A DNA stretch of 64,000 nucleotides from Mesorhizobium sp. (GCA_019635735.1 JAHBYX010000015.1:1-64000), one strand, 5' to 3'; positions 17,023 through 26,236 are shown, counted from the first letter of the stretch. Notes: generated by a model not told the origin, from the sequence alone. Numbers and translations are program-made.

Positions 17023-17568
17023 TCAATCCATCCCACGAGCGGATAATAGTCTCTGATCGGGCGGACCGGATTGTCCATTGACCGTATGCGCAGAAAGCGG
17101 CAGCGGCACCCGAGCGAGACGATGTACGATCACACGTCGGAAATGCTCCTCGACGAAGCGCCATATGAGCCACGATCCGGCGTAGGAGATCGCGACGGCA
17201 AGGCCGGCAGCCGCAGGTGTACCAAGCGCGCTATGCCAATCGTTGGTCGCTGCAAATCGGATGACGATCTGGTGGAGCATATAGGTCGAGAAGCTGATCT
17301 GGCCGAGCAATACAAGTGGTCGGAGCGACAAGATCCGGCTGATCGCCCCGCTATTCCAGGCAAAGACGAAGATGACGACAGGCGCCAACAGAAGGGGGCT
17401 GTTGTGGCTGTAATAGACATTGGCGATGTCGCTCAGCCCCTTCGGTCGCATAGATGCCACGCCGCCGAGGAACCACCAGAAAACCAGCGCGATGGCAACC
17501 GCCTCGGCCAGAGTTGCCGCGGCGAAACCGACCCTCAGCCCCTGCATCCGCCGAAAGCTATGAGGCCT
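17023..17568 (-). pseudogene. Acyltransferase-3 family gene, C-terminal fragment
   Basis: The reverse frame encodes the C-terminal membrane region of an OafA-like acyltransferase: about five hydrophobic helices, QISFSTYMLHQIVIRFAA, and GSWLIWRFVEEHFRRVI near the end. The catalytic N-terminal part is missing. Homology ends at about 17568, where IS3 transposase sequence begins on the other strand. The gene was presumably broken by insertion followed by deletion. Confidence 0.75.
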
Positions 17569-18396
17569 GCCCGTCGGCGGCGGCTTGTGGATGAGGTCCG
17601 AGCGGATTGGAAGGTGTCTATCCGCCGGGCCTGTGCGACGTTTCGGATCGATACGTCGCTCTATCACTACAAGTCGAAGCGCGGCGAGCAGGCCGACCTC
17701 AAAGCCAGGATCAGGGAGATCGCCCAGACGCGCGTGCGCTATGGCTACCGACGCGTGCATGTCCTGCTGCGTCGCGAGGGCTGGGTGGTCAATCCGAAGC
17801 GGATCTATCGCCTTTACAAGGAGATGGGCCTTCAGCTGCGGAACAAGACGCCGAAGCGCCGGGTGAAGGCGAAGCTGCGAGAGGACCGGACCGATGCGAC
17901 ACAGGGCAACCAGGTCTGGGCGATGGACTTCGTCCATGACCAACTGGCGACGGGCCGCAAGATCCGCGTGCTCACCGTCGTCGACACCTTCTCGCGGTTC
18001 TCGCCGGTGGTCGATCCACGGTTCAGCTACCGCGGCGAGGATGTGGTCAAGACCTTGGAACTGGCCTGCAAGACGGTCGGCTATCCGACCGCGATCAGGG
18101 TCGACCAGGGCTCCGAGTTCATCTCCCGCGACCTCGACCTATGGGCATACCAGAAGGGTGTCGAGCTCGACTTCTCGCGGCCGGGCAAGCCCACGGACAA
18201 TGCCTTCATCGAGTCTTTCAACGGCAAGTTCCGGGCGGAATGCTTGAACGCCCACTGGTTCCTGAGCCTTGACGACGCCCGAGCCAAGATGGAGGAATGG
18301 CGTAAGGACTACAACACAGTCCGACCCCACAGCGCGATCGGCAACAAGCCGCCGATATCGCTCATGAAAGGCTTATCGGCGGCCGCGCCGCCCTGA
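17560..18396 (+). pseudogene. IS3-family transposase OrfB, element 5'-truncated
   Basis: From ATG 17560 about 278 residues match IS3 OrfB. An HTH_21-like region (ALIYRYKS-like, here SLYHYKSKR) and ARVRYGYRRVHVLL-type text (TRVRYGYRRVHVLLRREGW) are followed by the DDE integrase core. The acidic residues appear in WAMDFVHD, IRVDQGSEF and DNAFIESFNGKFRAECLN. The catalytic core looks intact. orfA, needed for the OrfAB fusion transposase by frameshifting, is absent, so the element is probably dead. Confidence 0.8.
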
Positions 18397-18452
18397 GCTC
18401 CCACCCCGGAAGTTCCGGCCCGGGGCGATCCAAAGACGGGGAGCAGCTCAGC
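17560..18452 (+). mobile_element. Truncated IS3-family insertion sequence remnant
   Basis: The left side, including orfA and the left inverted repeat, is missing. The right end is not certain; a GGGGAGCAGCTCA sequence at about 18440-18452 resembles the right terminus of related elements. It lies between a broken acyltransferase gene and the 3' side of tRNA-Leu. Confidence 0.5.
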
Positions 18453-18578
18453 CGATCGCGTCAACCGGTACGGATTCCGGGTCAGAAAGCTGGCGACGCA
18501 GCAGTTTCGGCTAGCACGACAACGCTTGTCCGGCGGTACACGACGCCGGGCCGGAAAATAATACTTCGGGAGAAGAGT

Positions 18579-18665
18579 TGGTGCGGTCGAGAAGACTCGA
18601 ACTTCCACGGGTTGCCCCACAGCGACCTCAACGCTGCGCGTCTACCAATTCCGCCACGACCGCAC
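18579..18665 (-). tRNA. tRNA-Leu(GAG)
   Basis: The minus strand folds as a class II tRNA of 87 bases. The acceptor GTGCGGT pairs with ACCGCAC-type sequence, the D-arm contains AATTGGTAGAC, and the anticodon stem CAGCG/CGCTG holds loop TTGAGGT (anticodon GAG). There is a long variable arm, the T-arm contains GTTCGAGTC, and the 3' CCA is encoded. The 3' end faces the IS remnant. Confidence 0.93.
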
Positions 18666-18849
18666 GTGGTAGATGCCGGCCTCGACCGGCCCGGGGCATG
18701 TAGCAAATAGCCCTCCCCTAAACAAGTGCGCCGGCAGGCTAATTTCCGGCTTTTCGACCCGCGCCGCGCCGCCGTTCCGCAACCGGTCGCCGCGACTGGA
18801 CGATCGGGCGGCGAAGGTCCATATCTCCCTCGCAAACCGAGTGCGAAGC

Positions 18850-19557
18850 GTGAATATCAGGCAGGACATCGTCGCCGATTTCTGGCCCCGCGAGGCGGGC
18901 CGGCCCGTCGAGTGGCGGATCGAGCCCGGTCTCGTCGCCTATCCGGATGCGCTTGCCGTCATGGAGGCGCGCGCCGAGGCGATTCGCGCCGGCGCGGCGC
19001 CGGAGATGGTCTGGCTGGTCGAGCATCCGCCGCTCTACACCGCCGGCACCAGCGCGCAGCCGCAGGACCTCGTCCAGCCAGACCGCTTCCCGGTCTTTGC
19101 GGCCGGCCGCGGCGGCGAATACACCTATCACGGCCCCGGCCAGCGCGTGGCCTATGTCATGCTCGACCTGAAGCGCCGGCGCGAGGACGTGCGGCTGTTC
19201 GTGGCAAGCCTCGAGGAATGGATCATCCGTACGCTGGCGCGCTTCAACGTCAGAGGCGAACGGCGCGAGGACCGCGTCGGCGTCTGGGTCGTGCGTCCCG
19301 ACAGGCCGCCGGTGCTCGGCCGCCCGGCCGAGGACAAAATCGCCGCGATCGGTATCCGGCTGCGCAAATGGGTGAGTTTCCACGGCATCGCGATCAATGT
19401 GGAACCGGACCTCGCGCACTATGGCGGCATCGTGCCGTGCGGCATTTCCGAGCATGGCGTCACCAGCCTCGTCGATCTCGGCCTGCCGGCGACGATGGCC
19501 GATCTCGACGTCGCGCTGAAGGCGGCTTTCGAAGAGGTCTTCGGGCCGCTATCCTGA
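18850..19557 (+). CDS. lipB: Octanoyl-[acyl carrier protein]:protein N-octanoyltransferase
   Basis: About 235 residues. LipB motifs are in order: WLVEHPPLYTAGTS, RGGEYTYHGPGQRVAYVMLDL, then the catalytic lysine region DKIAAIGIRLRKWVSFHG and the catalytic cysteine in IVPCGISEHGVTSL. It transfers octanoate from ACP to lipoyl domains of 2-oxoacid dehydrogenases. There is no in-frame ATG near the domain start, so a GTG at 18850 (or 18841) is the likely start. Confidence 0.92.
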   Translation: MNIRQDIVADFWPREAGRPVEWRIEPGLVAYPDALAVMEARAEAIRAGAAPEMVWLVEHPPLYTAGTSAQPQDLVQPDRFPVFAAGRGGEYTYHGPGQRVAYVMLDLKRRREDVRLFVASLEEWIIRTLARFNVRGERREDRVGVWVVRPDRPPVLGRPAEDKIAAIGIRLRKWVSFHGIAINVEPDLAHYGGIVPCGISEHGVTSLVDLGLPATMADLDVALKAAFEEVFGPLS

Positions 19558-19584
19558 CCGGGCAACTCGGTTCCGGAGGTGCCC

Positions 19585-21345
19585 ATGATCAAGCTGTTCC
19601 AGCCGTTCGCCATCGCGGCAATCGCCGTCTCTCTTGCCCTTCCGCTTGCGGCCGGGGCCCAGCAGGCGACGGACACGGTCGCGCCGGAAGCCGCGACGAC
19701 AGCCGCGCCAAAGACCGCCGTCCACGCGGAGCGCCAGATGGTGGTCGCCGCCAATCCGCTGGCAGCGCAGGCGGGGCTCGACGTGCTGCGTGCCGGCGGC
19801 ACGGCAGCGGACGCGGTCGTCGCCGTCCAGACCGTGCTCGGCCTGGTCGAGCCGCAATCCTCGGGCCTCGGCGGCGGTGCTTTCCTCGTCTGGTACGACG
19901 CGGCCACCGGCAAGGTCACGACCTTCGACGGCCGGGAAACCGCGCCGAAGGCGGCTACGCCTGATCTCTTTCTCGGCGCCGACGGCAAGCCGCTCAAATT
20001 TTTCGATGCCGTCGTGGGTGGCCGATCCGTCGGCACGCCGGGCGTGGTGCGGCTGCTGGGCGAGGTGCATGGCCGATATGGCAAACTCGAGTGGGCGGCC
20101 TTGTTCGAGCCGGCGATCAGGCTCTCAACCGACGGTTTTGAAGTCTCGCCGCGGTTAGCCCAGCTCGTCGCCGACGATGCCGACAAGCTTGGCGTCCAGC
20201 CGACCACGCGCGACTATTTCTATCCCGGCGGCAAAGCCATCGCGGCCGGCGACCGGTTGACGAACGCGGCCTATGCGCAGACGCTGGCGACCATCGCGAA
20301 GGATGGGCCGGGCGCCTTCTACAAGGGGCCGATCGCCGAGGGCATCGTTCAGGCGGTTCGGGATCATCAGACGAACCCCGGCGGCCTTTCGCTCGACGAT
20401 CTTGCCGCCTATGCAGCTATCGAACGGCCCTCCGTCTGCGCACCTTACCGAGGCTTCGAGGTCTGCGGCATGGGACCGCCTTCTTCGGGGGCGCTTGCCA
20501 TCGGCCAGATCCTCGGCATGATCGAGCCGTTCGACATCGCCACGCTGGGGCCGGAGGATCCCGAAAGCTGGCGCATCATCGGTGACGCGACGCGCCTCGC
20601 CTTCGCCGACCGCGAGCGCTACATCGCCGACGCCGATTTCGTCTCGATCCCGAAGGGCCTGCTCAACCCGGACTATCTCAAGGGCCGCTCAGAGTTGCTG
20701 CGTCGCCCCACCGCCCTGCCCGCCGATGGCGCCACGGCTGGAAATCCGCCCTGGGACAAGGCCGAACTCAGGCGCGACGGTCTGTCCTTCGAGATACCTT
20801 CCACCACTCATTTCGTCATCGTCGACGCCGCCGGCAACATCGCCTCCGTCACCAGCTCGATCGAAAACGGCTTCGGCGCGCGGCTGATGAGCGGCGGCTT
20901 CCTGCTCAACAACCAGCTCACCGATTTCTCCTTCGTGGCGGAAGAAGACGGCCGCGCAGTCGCCAACCGCGTCGAGCCCGGAAAACGGCCGCGCTCCTCC
21001 ATGTCGCCGACCATCGTTCTGAAGGACGGCAAGCCGGTCTTCGCGCTAGGCTCGCCAGGCGGGTCGAACATCATCCCCTATGTCGCGAAGACGATCATCG
21101 CTTTGGTCGACTGGAAGATGGACATCAGCTGGGCCACCGCCCTGCCTCATCTCACCAACCGGTTCGGAACCTACGACCTCGAGGCCGGGACGACCGCGCC
21201 GAGGCTGGCAAAGGATCTCGAGGCGCTAGGCTACAAGACCGCGGAGAAGGAGCAGAATTCGGGACTGCACGGTGTCGCGATATCCTCAGCAGGCATCGAG
21301 GGCGGTGCGGACCCGCGCCGGGAAGGCATCGCGGTCGGAGACTGA
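19585..21345 (+). CDS. ggt: Gamma-glutamyltransferase
   Basis: A 586-residue protein with a signal peptide (about 1-26, ending AGAQQ), so periplasmic. The small-subunit nucleophile is the Thr in PSTTHFVIVDAAGNIASVTS (about residue 407). The substrate motif RPRSSMSPTIV and oxyanion glycines GSPGGSNII follow. The precursor should self-cleave before that Thr. It hydrolyses glutathione and gamma-glutamyl compounds. GGAGG at 19575-19579 fixes the ATG at 19585. Confidence 0.93.
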   Translation: MIKLFQPFAIAAIAVSLALPLAAGAQQATDTVAPEAATTAAPKTAVHAERQMVVAANPLAAQAGLDVLRAGGTAADAVVAVQTVLGLVEPQSSGLGGGAFLVWYDAATGKVTTFDGRETAPKAATPDLFLGADGKPLKFFDAVVGGRSVGTPGVVRLLGEVHGRYGKLEWAALFEPAIRLSTDGFEVSPRLAQLVADDADKLGVQPTTRDYFYPGGKAIAAGDRLTNAAYAQTLATIAKDGPGAFYKGPIAEGIVQAVRDHQTNPGGLSLDDLAAYAAIERPSVCAPYRGFEVCGMGPPSSGALAIGQILGMIEPFDIATLGPEDPESWRIIGDATRLAFADRERYIADADFVSIPKGLLNPDYLKGRSELLRRPTALPADGATAGNPPWDKAELRRDGLSFEIPSTTHFVIVDAAGNIASVTSSIENGFGARLMSGGFLLNNQLTDFSFVAEEDGRAVANRVEPGKRPRSSMSPTIVLKDGKPVFALGSPGGSNIIPYVAKTIIALVDWKMDISWATALPHLTNRFGTYDLEAGTTAPRLAKDLEALGYKTAEKEQNSGLHGVAISSAGIEGGADPRREGIAVGD

Positions 21346-21347
21346 CC

Positions 21348-22601
21348 TCAACCGAGGTGGCTGAATGCCCAGATCACGCCGAGGCCGTGGATGAAGGTCA
21401 CGGCCACAAGAGCCGCGGCAAGGGAGAGTCGCCCACCCATATCGATGGGTGTGAGCGCGTCACGCGGCTTCACCGAATTGCCCGACGTCATCAGGCTGAG
21501 CGCGGCGAAGACGCCGCCGGATGTGAGGACGACCGCCGGCGGGAATCCTGCAAGCCATCCGACCGCCAGGAACAGCCCGAGCAGGACGAAGGAACTGATC
21601 GCGAGCGGCAATCCCGGCGGGCAGATCTGGCGCAACACCTGGCCGCCGTCGAACTTCCAGACGGGCACCAGATTGGCGAGATTGAAGAGCGCGATGCAGC
21701 CGACCAGCGCGGCCATGAAATTGCCGCCATGGACATTGCCGCCCGCGACCGCCAGCGCGCCGACCTGCATCAGCGGCGGTACGACGAATGCGGAGAAGCC
21801 GGCGCCCATCAGGGCGACGAAGGCGACCTCGAAATGGCTGTCATAGGGCCGCCCGCCGATGGCGATGCCGCCAAGCAGCGGAATGAAGATCATGCGGGTG
21901 CGCCGGTGCCCGGTGACGCGAAACGCCGCCATGTGTCCGAGTTCGTGCAGCGCGACGACGGCGGTGAGCATCACGGCAAAGGCCAGTCCGCCGACGGTGA
22001 AGCCCGTGAGCGTCCATAATATCATGACGGAGGCAGCCGCCATCGCCACCTGGGTCAGCGGATGCTCGAACATGCCGCCCCGGCGGTAGGCCCCGGTTTC
22101 GGCCCACCGCTTCAGCTTGGCCATCCTGCGTCGAAGGGCAAAGTAGCGAAACACCAGGAACGCCGCGCCGCGATAGGAATCGGTCTGGCGGATGGTCAGG
22201 CGAACATGGCCGTCCGCCGGCGAGAGCTCGACCTGCTCGGCGAAATGCTCCCAGAACCCGGTGTCGAGCGAACTGTCCTCGACGATGCGCATCGCGAAGG
22301 ACCGGTCCCGGGCGACCTCGGTCAGCTCGGCGATCCGGCGGATCGGCAAACCGTCCCGGCCTTCCCAGTCAACGACGAGCTGCACCCTGTCCGGCCGGTC
22401 CGCGACGGGGTCGGCGGCGAGGATCTCGCCGGACCAGCCGGCATCGTTTCCCAGCGGATGGACCGCGTCCCAGACGCGGCAAGCGGATGCTGCGATGCGC
22501 ACCGTGCGGCTGATCGTGCGCACGCCGACCGGTGCCGCGATCAGGAGGAAGATCAGCCCGAGATTGACGACGATCAGTGCTACGGCCGCCCAGCCTGGCA
22601 T
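21348..22601 (-). CDS. SRPBCC-like domain fused to an M50 (site-2 protease type) metallopeptidase
   Basis: A 417-residue protein. One N-terminal membrane helix is followed by a roughly 130-residue region with an SRPBCC/START-like look (CRVWDAVHPLGNDAGWSGEI, VQLVVDWEGRDGLPIRRIAEL). A multi-helix M50 domain begins near residue 195. Zinc ligands are HELGH and, far downstream, the Asp in VPVWKFDGGQ. It probably cleaves within the membrane. The domain pairing is unusual to me. It converges with ggt with a two-base gap. Confidence 0.75.
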   Translation of the reverse strand: MPGWAAVALIVVNLGLIFLLIAAPVGVRTISRTVRIAASACRVWDAVHPLGNDAGWSGEILAADPVADRPDRVQLVVDWEGRDGLPIRRIAELTEVARDRSFAMRIVEDSSLDTGFWEHFAEQVELSPADGHVRLTIRQTDSYRGAAFLVFRYFALRRRMAKLKRWAETGAYRRGGMFEHPLTQVAMAAASVMILWTLTGFTVGGLAFAVMLTAVVALHELGHMAAFRVTGHRRTRMIFIPLLGGIAIGGRPYDSHFEVAFVALMGAGFSAFVVPPLMQVGALAVAGGNVHGGNFMAALVGCIALFNLANLVPVWKFDGGQVLRQICPPGLPLAISSFVLLGLFLAVGWLAGFPPAVVLTSGGVFAALSLMTSGNSVKPRDALTPIDMGGRLSLAAALVAVTFIHGLGVIWAFSHLG

Positions 22602-22700
22602 CGAGAACCATCCTGTTTCGATGCTAAACTAGCTGTCGATGCGGAAGAAATACTTAAGCCTTTGGCCGTGCGGCAATTCTCACGCAGCTGTGACGACCGC

Positions 22701-22787
22701 TCAGAACGCTCCGATCCACATGGCGAGCGAGACGAGGAAAGTGCCGACGGAGACGAGCGCGACGACGTCCTGAAGCATGTCGGTCAT
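22701..22787 (-). CDS. 28-residue membrane microprotein under SOS control (SidA-like candidate)
   Basis: The short frame MTDMLQDVVAL... ends with MWIGAF and a TGA at 22701-22703. Residues 8-28 form one uninterrupted hydrophobic helix; the first seven include two Asp. AGGAG lies eight bases before the ATG. About 40 bases further upstream, a promoter carries an alphaproteobacterial SOS box. Caulobacter SidA is a 29-residue, LexA-controlled, single-helix inhibitor of FtsW. Size, topology and control match, but sequence homology is not shown. It lies downstream of lolD in the same direction. Confidence 0.7.
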   Translation of the reverse strand: MTDMLQDVVALVSVGTFLVSLAMWIGAF

Positions 22788-22819
22788 GGAAGATTCTCCT
22801 AAAATCTGTTTCTGTTTTC

Positions 22820-22848
22820 AATATGTTCCCTTTCTGTTCTATCGTCAA
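22820..22848 (-). promoter_or_regulatory. SOS (LexA) box inside the microprotein promoter
   Basis: Reading the minus strand, -35 TTGACG (22848-22843), a 17-base spacer, and -10 CATATT (22825-22820). GAACAGAAAGGGAAC (22839-22825) is a perfect GAAC-N7-GAAC box, so bound LexA would cover the spacer and the first base of the -10. recA in this window has the same type of box. Confidence 0.8.
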
Positions 22849-22917
22849 TCGCAAACAGACCTCGGGCAGCGATGACCCTGCCGCATGGTTAATTCCGAAA
22901 GTTTGAGCGGGGCCTGC

Positions 22918-23595
22918 TCAGAACGGCACGATCTTGCCGCCGGACAGCGTCACGCGCCGGTCCATGCGGGCGGCGAGGTCGTGATTGTGGGTGGCGATCA
23001 GCGCCGCGAGTCCCGACTGGCGCACCAGCGCTTCCAGCGCCTCGAACACGTAGACGGCCGTGTCCGGATCCAGATTGCCCGTCGGCTCGTCGGCGAGCAG
23101 CAGAGACGGGGCATTGGCGACCGCGCGCGCAATCGCCACGCGCTGCTGTTCGCCGCCGGAGAGTTCGGACGGACGGTGCTGCGCGCGGGGGCCTACCCGC
23201 ATGTAGTCGAGCAGCTGTGCAGCGCGCGTCGCCGCTTCCTTGCGGTCCAAGCCGCGCACCATCTGCGGCATCATCACGTTCTCCAGCGCCGTGAACTCGG
23301 GCAGGAGATGATGGAACTGGTAGACGAAACCGACTTCGTTGCGGCGGATCGCGGTGCGCTCGTCGTCGCCCAGCCGGCCGCAGGCGCGCCCGTTCAGCAC
23401 CACGTCGCCGGAGTTTGGGCGCTCGAGCAGGCCGGCGAGATGCAGCAGTGTGGACTTTCCGGCGCCCGACGGCGCGACCAGCGCCACCATCTCGCCGCGC
23501 GACATGGCGAAGTCGGCATCGACCAGGATCGCCAGCCGCTCCTCGCCCTGCTGATAGTGGCGTTCGACCGCCCTGAGTTCAAGGACCGTGCTCAT
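22918..23595 (-). CDS. lolD: Lipoprotein-releasing ABC transporter ATPase LolD
   Basis: A 225-residue ATPase with Walker A APSGAGKST, Q-loop VYQFHHLLPEF, signature LSGGEQQRVAIARAV, Walker B LLLADEPTGNLD and switch ATHNHDL. Its start overlaps the stop of the upstream permease gene (ATGA), confirming the LolD role. It energises release of mature lipoproteins from the inner membrane to LolA. Confidence 0.95.
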   Translation of the reverse strand: MSTVLELRAVERHYQQGEERLAILVDADFAMSRGEMVALVAPSGAGKSTLLHLAGLLERPNSGDVVLNGRACGRLGDDERTAIRRNEVGFVYQFHHLLPEFTALENVMMPQMVRGLDRKEAATRAAQLLDYMRVGPRAQHRPSELSGGEQQRVAIARAVANAPSLLLADEPTGNLDPDTAVYVFEALEALVRQSGLAALIATHNHDLAARMDRRVTLSGGKIVPF

Positions 23596-24908
23596 TCGTA
23601 GCGCAAAGCCTCGACCGGATCGATCCGGGCAGCCCGCCAGGCCGGGAAGATCGTCGCCAGGAAGGACAGCGCCAACGCCATCACCACCACCGACACCGTT
23701 TCGCTCATGTTGATCTCGGCCGGTAGCTTGGACAGGAAGTAGAGCTCAGGGTTGAAGATCGTCGTTCCCGAAACCCAGGAGAAGAACTGGCGGATCGATT
23801 CGACGTTGAGGCAGACGATGATGCCGAGGATCACGCCCGCGATCGTCCCGGTCATGCCGATCGCCGCGCCCGTCATCATGAAGATGCGCATGATGGCACC
23901 GCGCGTCGCGCCCATTGTGCGCAGGATAGCGATGTCGCTGCCCTTGTCCTTCACCAGCATCACGAGGCCCGAGATGATGTTGAGTGCCGCGACCAGGACG
24001 ATCAGCGTCAGGATCATAAACATGACATTGCGCTCGACCTGGAGAGCCGAGAAGAAGGTCTGGTTGCGGAAGCGCCAGTCGGTCAGATAGAGCTGGCGCT
24101 GTGCCGCCGCCTCGATCGGCTCCCTCAGCTCATCGACCTTGTCGGGATCGTCGATGAAGATCTCGATGGTCTGCGCGATCCCTTCCGAGTTGAAATAGAG
24201 CTGCGCTTCCGCCAGCGGCATGAACACGATCAGCGCGTCATATTCCGACATGCCGATCTCGTAGATCGCCGTCACCGGATAGGCTTTCACGCGTGGATTG
24301 GTGCCGAGCGGCGTGACGTCTCCATCGGGCGACACGAGCGTAATGAAGTCACCGAGGCCGAGTCCGAGATTCTCGGCCATGCGGGTGCCGATGGCGACCC
24401 CCTCGCCGGTGTCGAAGCCGTTCAGCTCGCCCTGCCGAACATTGCCGGCGACGAGCGGAATGTTCTTGATGTCCGCCTCTCGGATGCCCTTCACCAGCGC
24501 GCCCGTGCCGGCGGTTCCCTGCCGGCCGGACGCGAGGACCTGCCCCTCCACCAGCGGGATCGTGTATTTGACGCCCGGCACGCCGGCGATGCGGGCAGCA
24601 ACCTCGGCATAGTCGTCGAGCGGCCTGTCGATCGGTTGCAGGATCAGGTGGCCATTGATGCCGAGGATGCGCGTCAGGAGTTCGGTGCGGAAACCGTTCA
24701 TCACCGCCATCACGATGATCAGCGTCGCCACGCCCAGCATGATGCCGATGAAGGAGATCGAGGCGATGACCGAGATCACCGTCTCCTTGCGCTTGGAGCG
24801 CAGATAGCGCCAGGCAACCATGCGCTCGAACAGGGAGAACGGGCCGGCGCCGGCGTGCTTCGCCCTTGTCGCGCGAGCAGACTGCGAAGCCGCCGCCGCG
24901 TCGGTCAT
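23592..24908 (-). CDS. Lipoprotein-releasing ABC transporter permease LolC/LolE
   Basis: A 438-residue protein. After a short Ala/Arg-rich cytoplasmic tail, FERMVAWRYLRSKRKETVISVIA leads into the first membrane helix. A periplasmic domain of about 200 residues and three C-terminal helices of FtsX type (KDKGSDIAILRTMGATRGAIMRIF) follow. Only one permease gene is present, so the complex probably uses two copies of the same subunit. It overlaps proS upstream and lolD downstream by four bases each, giving a proS-lolC/E-lolD operon. Confidence 0.93.
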   Translation of the reverse strand: MTDAAAASQSARATRAKHAGAGPFSLFERMVAWRYLRSKRKETVISVIASISFIGIMLGVATLIIVMAVMNGFRTELLTRILGINGHLILQPIDRPLDDYAEVAARIAGVPGVKYTIPLVEGQVLASGRQGTAGTGALVKGIREADIKNIPLVAGNVRQGELNGFDTGEGVAIGTRMAENLGLGLGDFITLVSPDGDVTPLGTNPRVKAYPVTAIYEIGMSEYDALIVFMPLAEAQLYFNSEGIAQTIEIFIDDPDKVDELREPIEAAAQRQLYLTDWRFRNQTFFSALQVERNVMFMILTLIVLVAALNIISGLVMLVKDKGSDIAILRTMGATRGAIMRIFMMTGAAIGMTGTIAGVILGIIVCLNVESIRQFFSWVSGTTIFNPELYFLSKLPAEINMSETVSVVVMALALSFLATIFPAWRAARIDPVEALRYE

Positions 24909-26236
24909 GCGGACTTCCCGATGAAGGCGAGGAGATCGGCCAGTTTCGTCGTCTCGCGTGCGCCCGTGGCGCGCCGCTTCAGCTCGACCTCGCCGGCGGT
25001 GACGCCGCGCGGGCCGACGATAACCTGGTTGGGGATGCCGATCAGGTCGGCGGTCGCGAATTTGCCGCCTGCGCGCTGGTCTGTATCGTCGTAGAGCACG
25101 TCGATGCCCGCTGCCTGGTAAGCCGCATAGAGCTGTTCGCAGACACCGTCGCACTCGGCGTCGCCGGCCTTCATGTTGATGATCACCACCTCGAACGGCG
25201 CCACGCTCTCGGGCCATATGATGCCGGCCTCGTCGTGGCTCGCCTCGATGATCGCCGCGATTAGCCGCGTCGGGCCGATGCCGTAGGAGCCCATCGAGAC
25301 GAAATGCTCCTTGCCGTCGGGACCCTGCACCTTGGCGTTCATCGGCTTCGAGTATTTCTCGCCGAAATGGAAGATATGGCCGACTTCGATGCCACGCGCC
25401 GACAGCCTGTCGCTCTCGGCGATCCCGCTCCAGGCCGCTTCGTCATGCATCTCGTCGGTCGCCGCGTAGGGCGTCGTCCAGTCCTTGACGATGCCGGCGA
25501 TCTCGCCGTCATTGCCGAAGTCGACATTCTCGCCGGGCACGGCAAGCTCGAGGAAGTCCTTGTGGCAAAACACCTGGCTCTCGCCCGTCTCCGCCAGGAT
25601 GATGAACTCGTGGGAAAGATCGCCGCCGATCGGGCCGGTGTCGGCGCGCATCGGGATCGCCTTCAACCCCATGCGCGTGAAGGTCCTGAGATACGCGACG
25701 AACATGCGGTTGTAGGCCGCCTTGGCGCCGTCGAAATCGAGGTCGAACGAATAGGCGTCCTTCATCAGGAACTCGCGTCCGCGCATCACGCCGAAGCGGG
25801 GTCTCACCTCATCGCGGAACTTCCACTGGATATGGTAGAGGTTGAGCGGCAGGTCCTTGTACGACTTGACGTAGGAGCGGAAGATCTCCGTCACCATCTC
25901 CTCGTTGGTCGGACCGTAAAGCAGGTCGCGCTCCTGCCGGTCCTTGATGCGCAGCATCTCCTTGCCGTAGTCGTTGTAGCGGCCGCTTTCCTTCCACAGC
26001 TCCGCCGACTGGATCGTCGGCATCAGGATTTCGAGCGCCCCGGCGCGGTCCTGCTCCTCGCGGATGATCCTGCACACCTTGTCCAGAACCCGCTTTCCCA
26101 GCGGCAGCATGGTGAACGAGCCCTGCCCCTGCTGGCGGATCATGCCGGCTCTCAGCATCAGGCGATGCGAGACGATTTCGGCCTCGCGCGGATTTTCTTT
26201 GAGGATCGGCAGGAAGTAGCGCGACAGACGCATCAT
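24905..26236 (-). CDS. proS: Prolyl-tRNA synthetase, short alphaproteobacterial type
   Basis: A 443-residue class II synthetase. Motif 1/2 regions are visible (MLPLGKRVLDKVCRIIREEQ, YHIQWKFRDEVRPRFGVMRGR) and the anticodon-binding domain lies at about 345-443. The editing insertion found in the 570-residue bacterial type is absent, as is normal in alphaproteobacteria, so proofreading must come from a separate deacylase. It is the first gene of the operon with lolC/E and lolD. Confidence 0.95.
   Translation of the reverse strand: MMRLSRYFLPILKENPREAEIVSHRLMLRAGMIRQQGQGSFTMLPLGKRVLDKVCRIIREEQDRAGALEILMPTIQSAELWKESGRYNDYGKEMLRIKDRQERDLLYGPTNEEMVTEIFRSYVKSYKDLPLNLYHIQWKFRDEVRPRFGVMRGREFLMKDAYSFDLDFDGAKAAYNRMFVAYLRTFTRMGLKAIPMRADTGPIGGDLSHEFIILAETGESQVFCHKDFLELAVPGENVDFGNDGEIAGIVKDWTTPYAATDEMHDEAAWSGIAESDRLSARGIEVGHIFHFGEKYSKPMNAKVQGPDGKEHFVSMGSYGIGPTRLIAAIIEASHDEAGIIWPESVAPFEVVIINMKAGDAECDGVCEQLYAAYQAAGIDVLYDDTDQRAGGKFATADLIGIPNQVIVGPRGVTAGEVELKRRATGARETTKLADLLAFIGKSA

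Noticed and set aside
17071..17559. N-terminal extension of the transposase frame
   Set aside because: This part is antisense to the acyltransferase fragment and lacks any OrfA similarity; transposase homology begins at about 17560.
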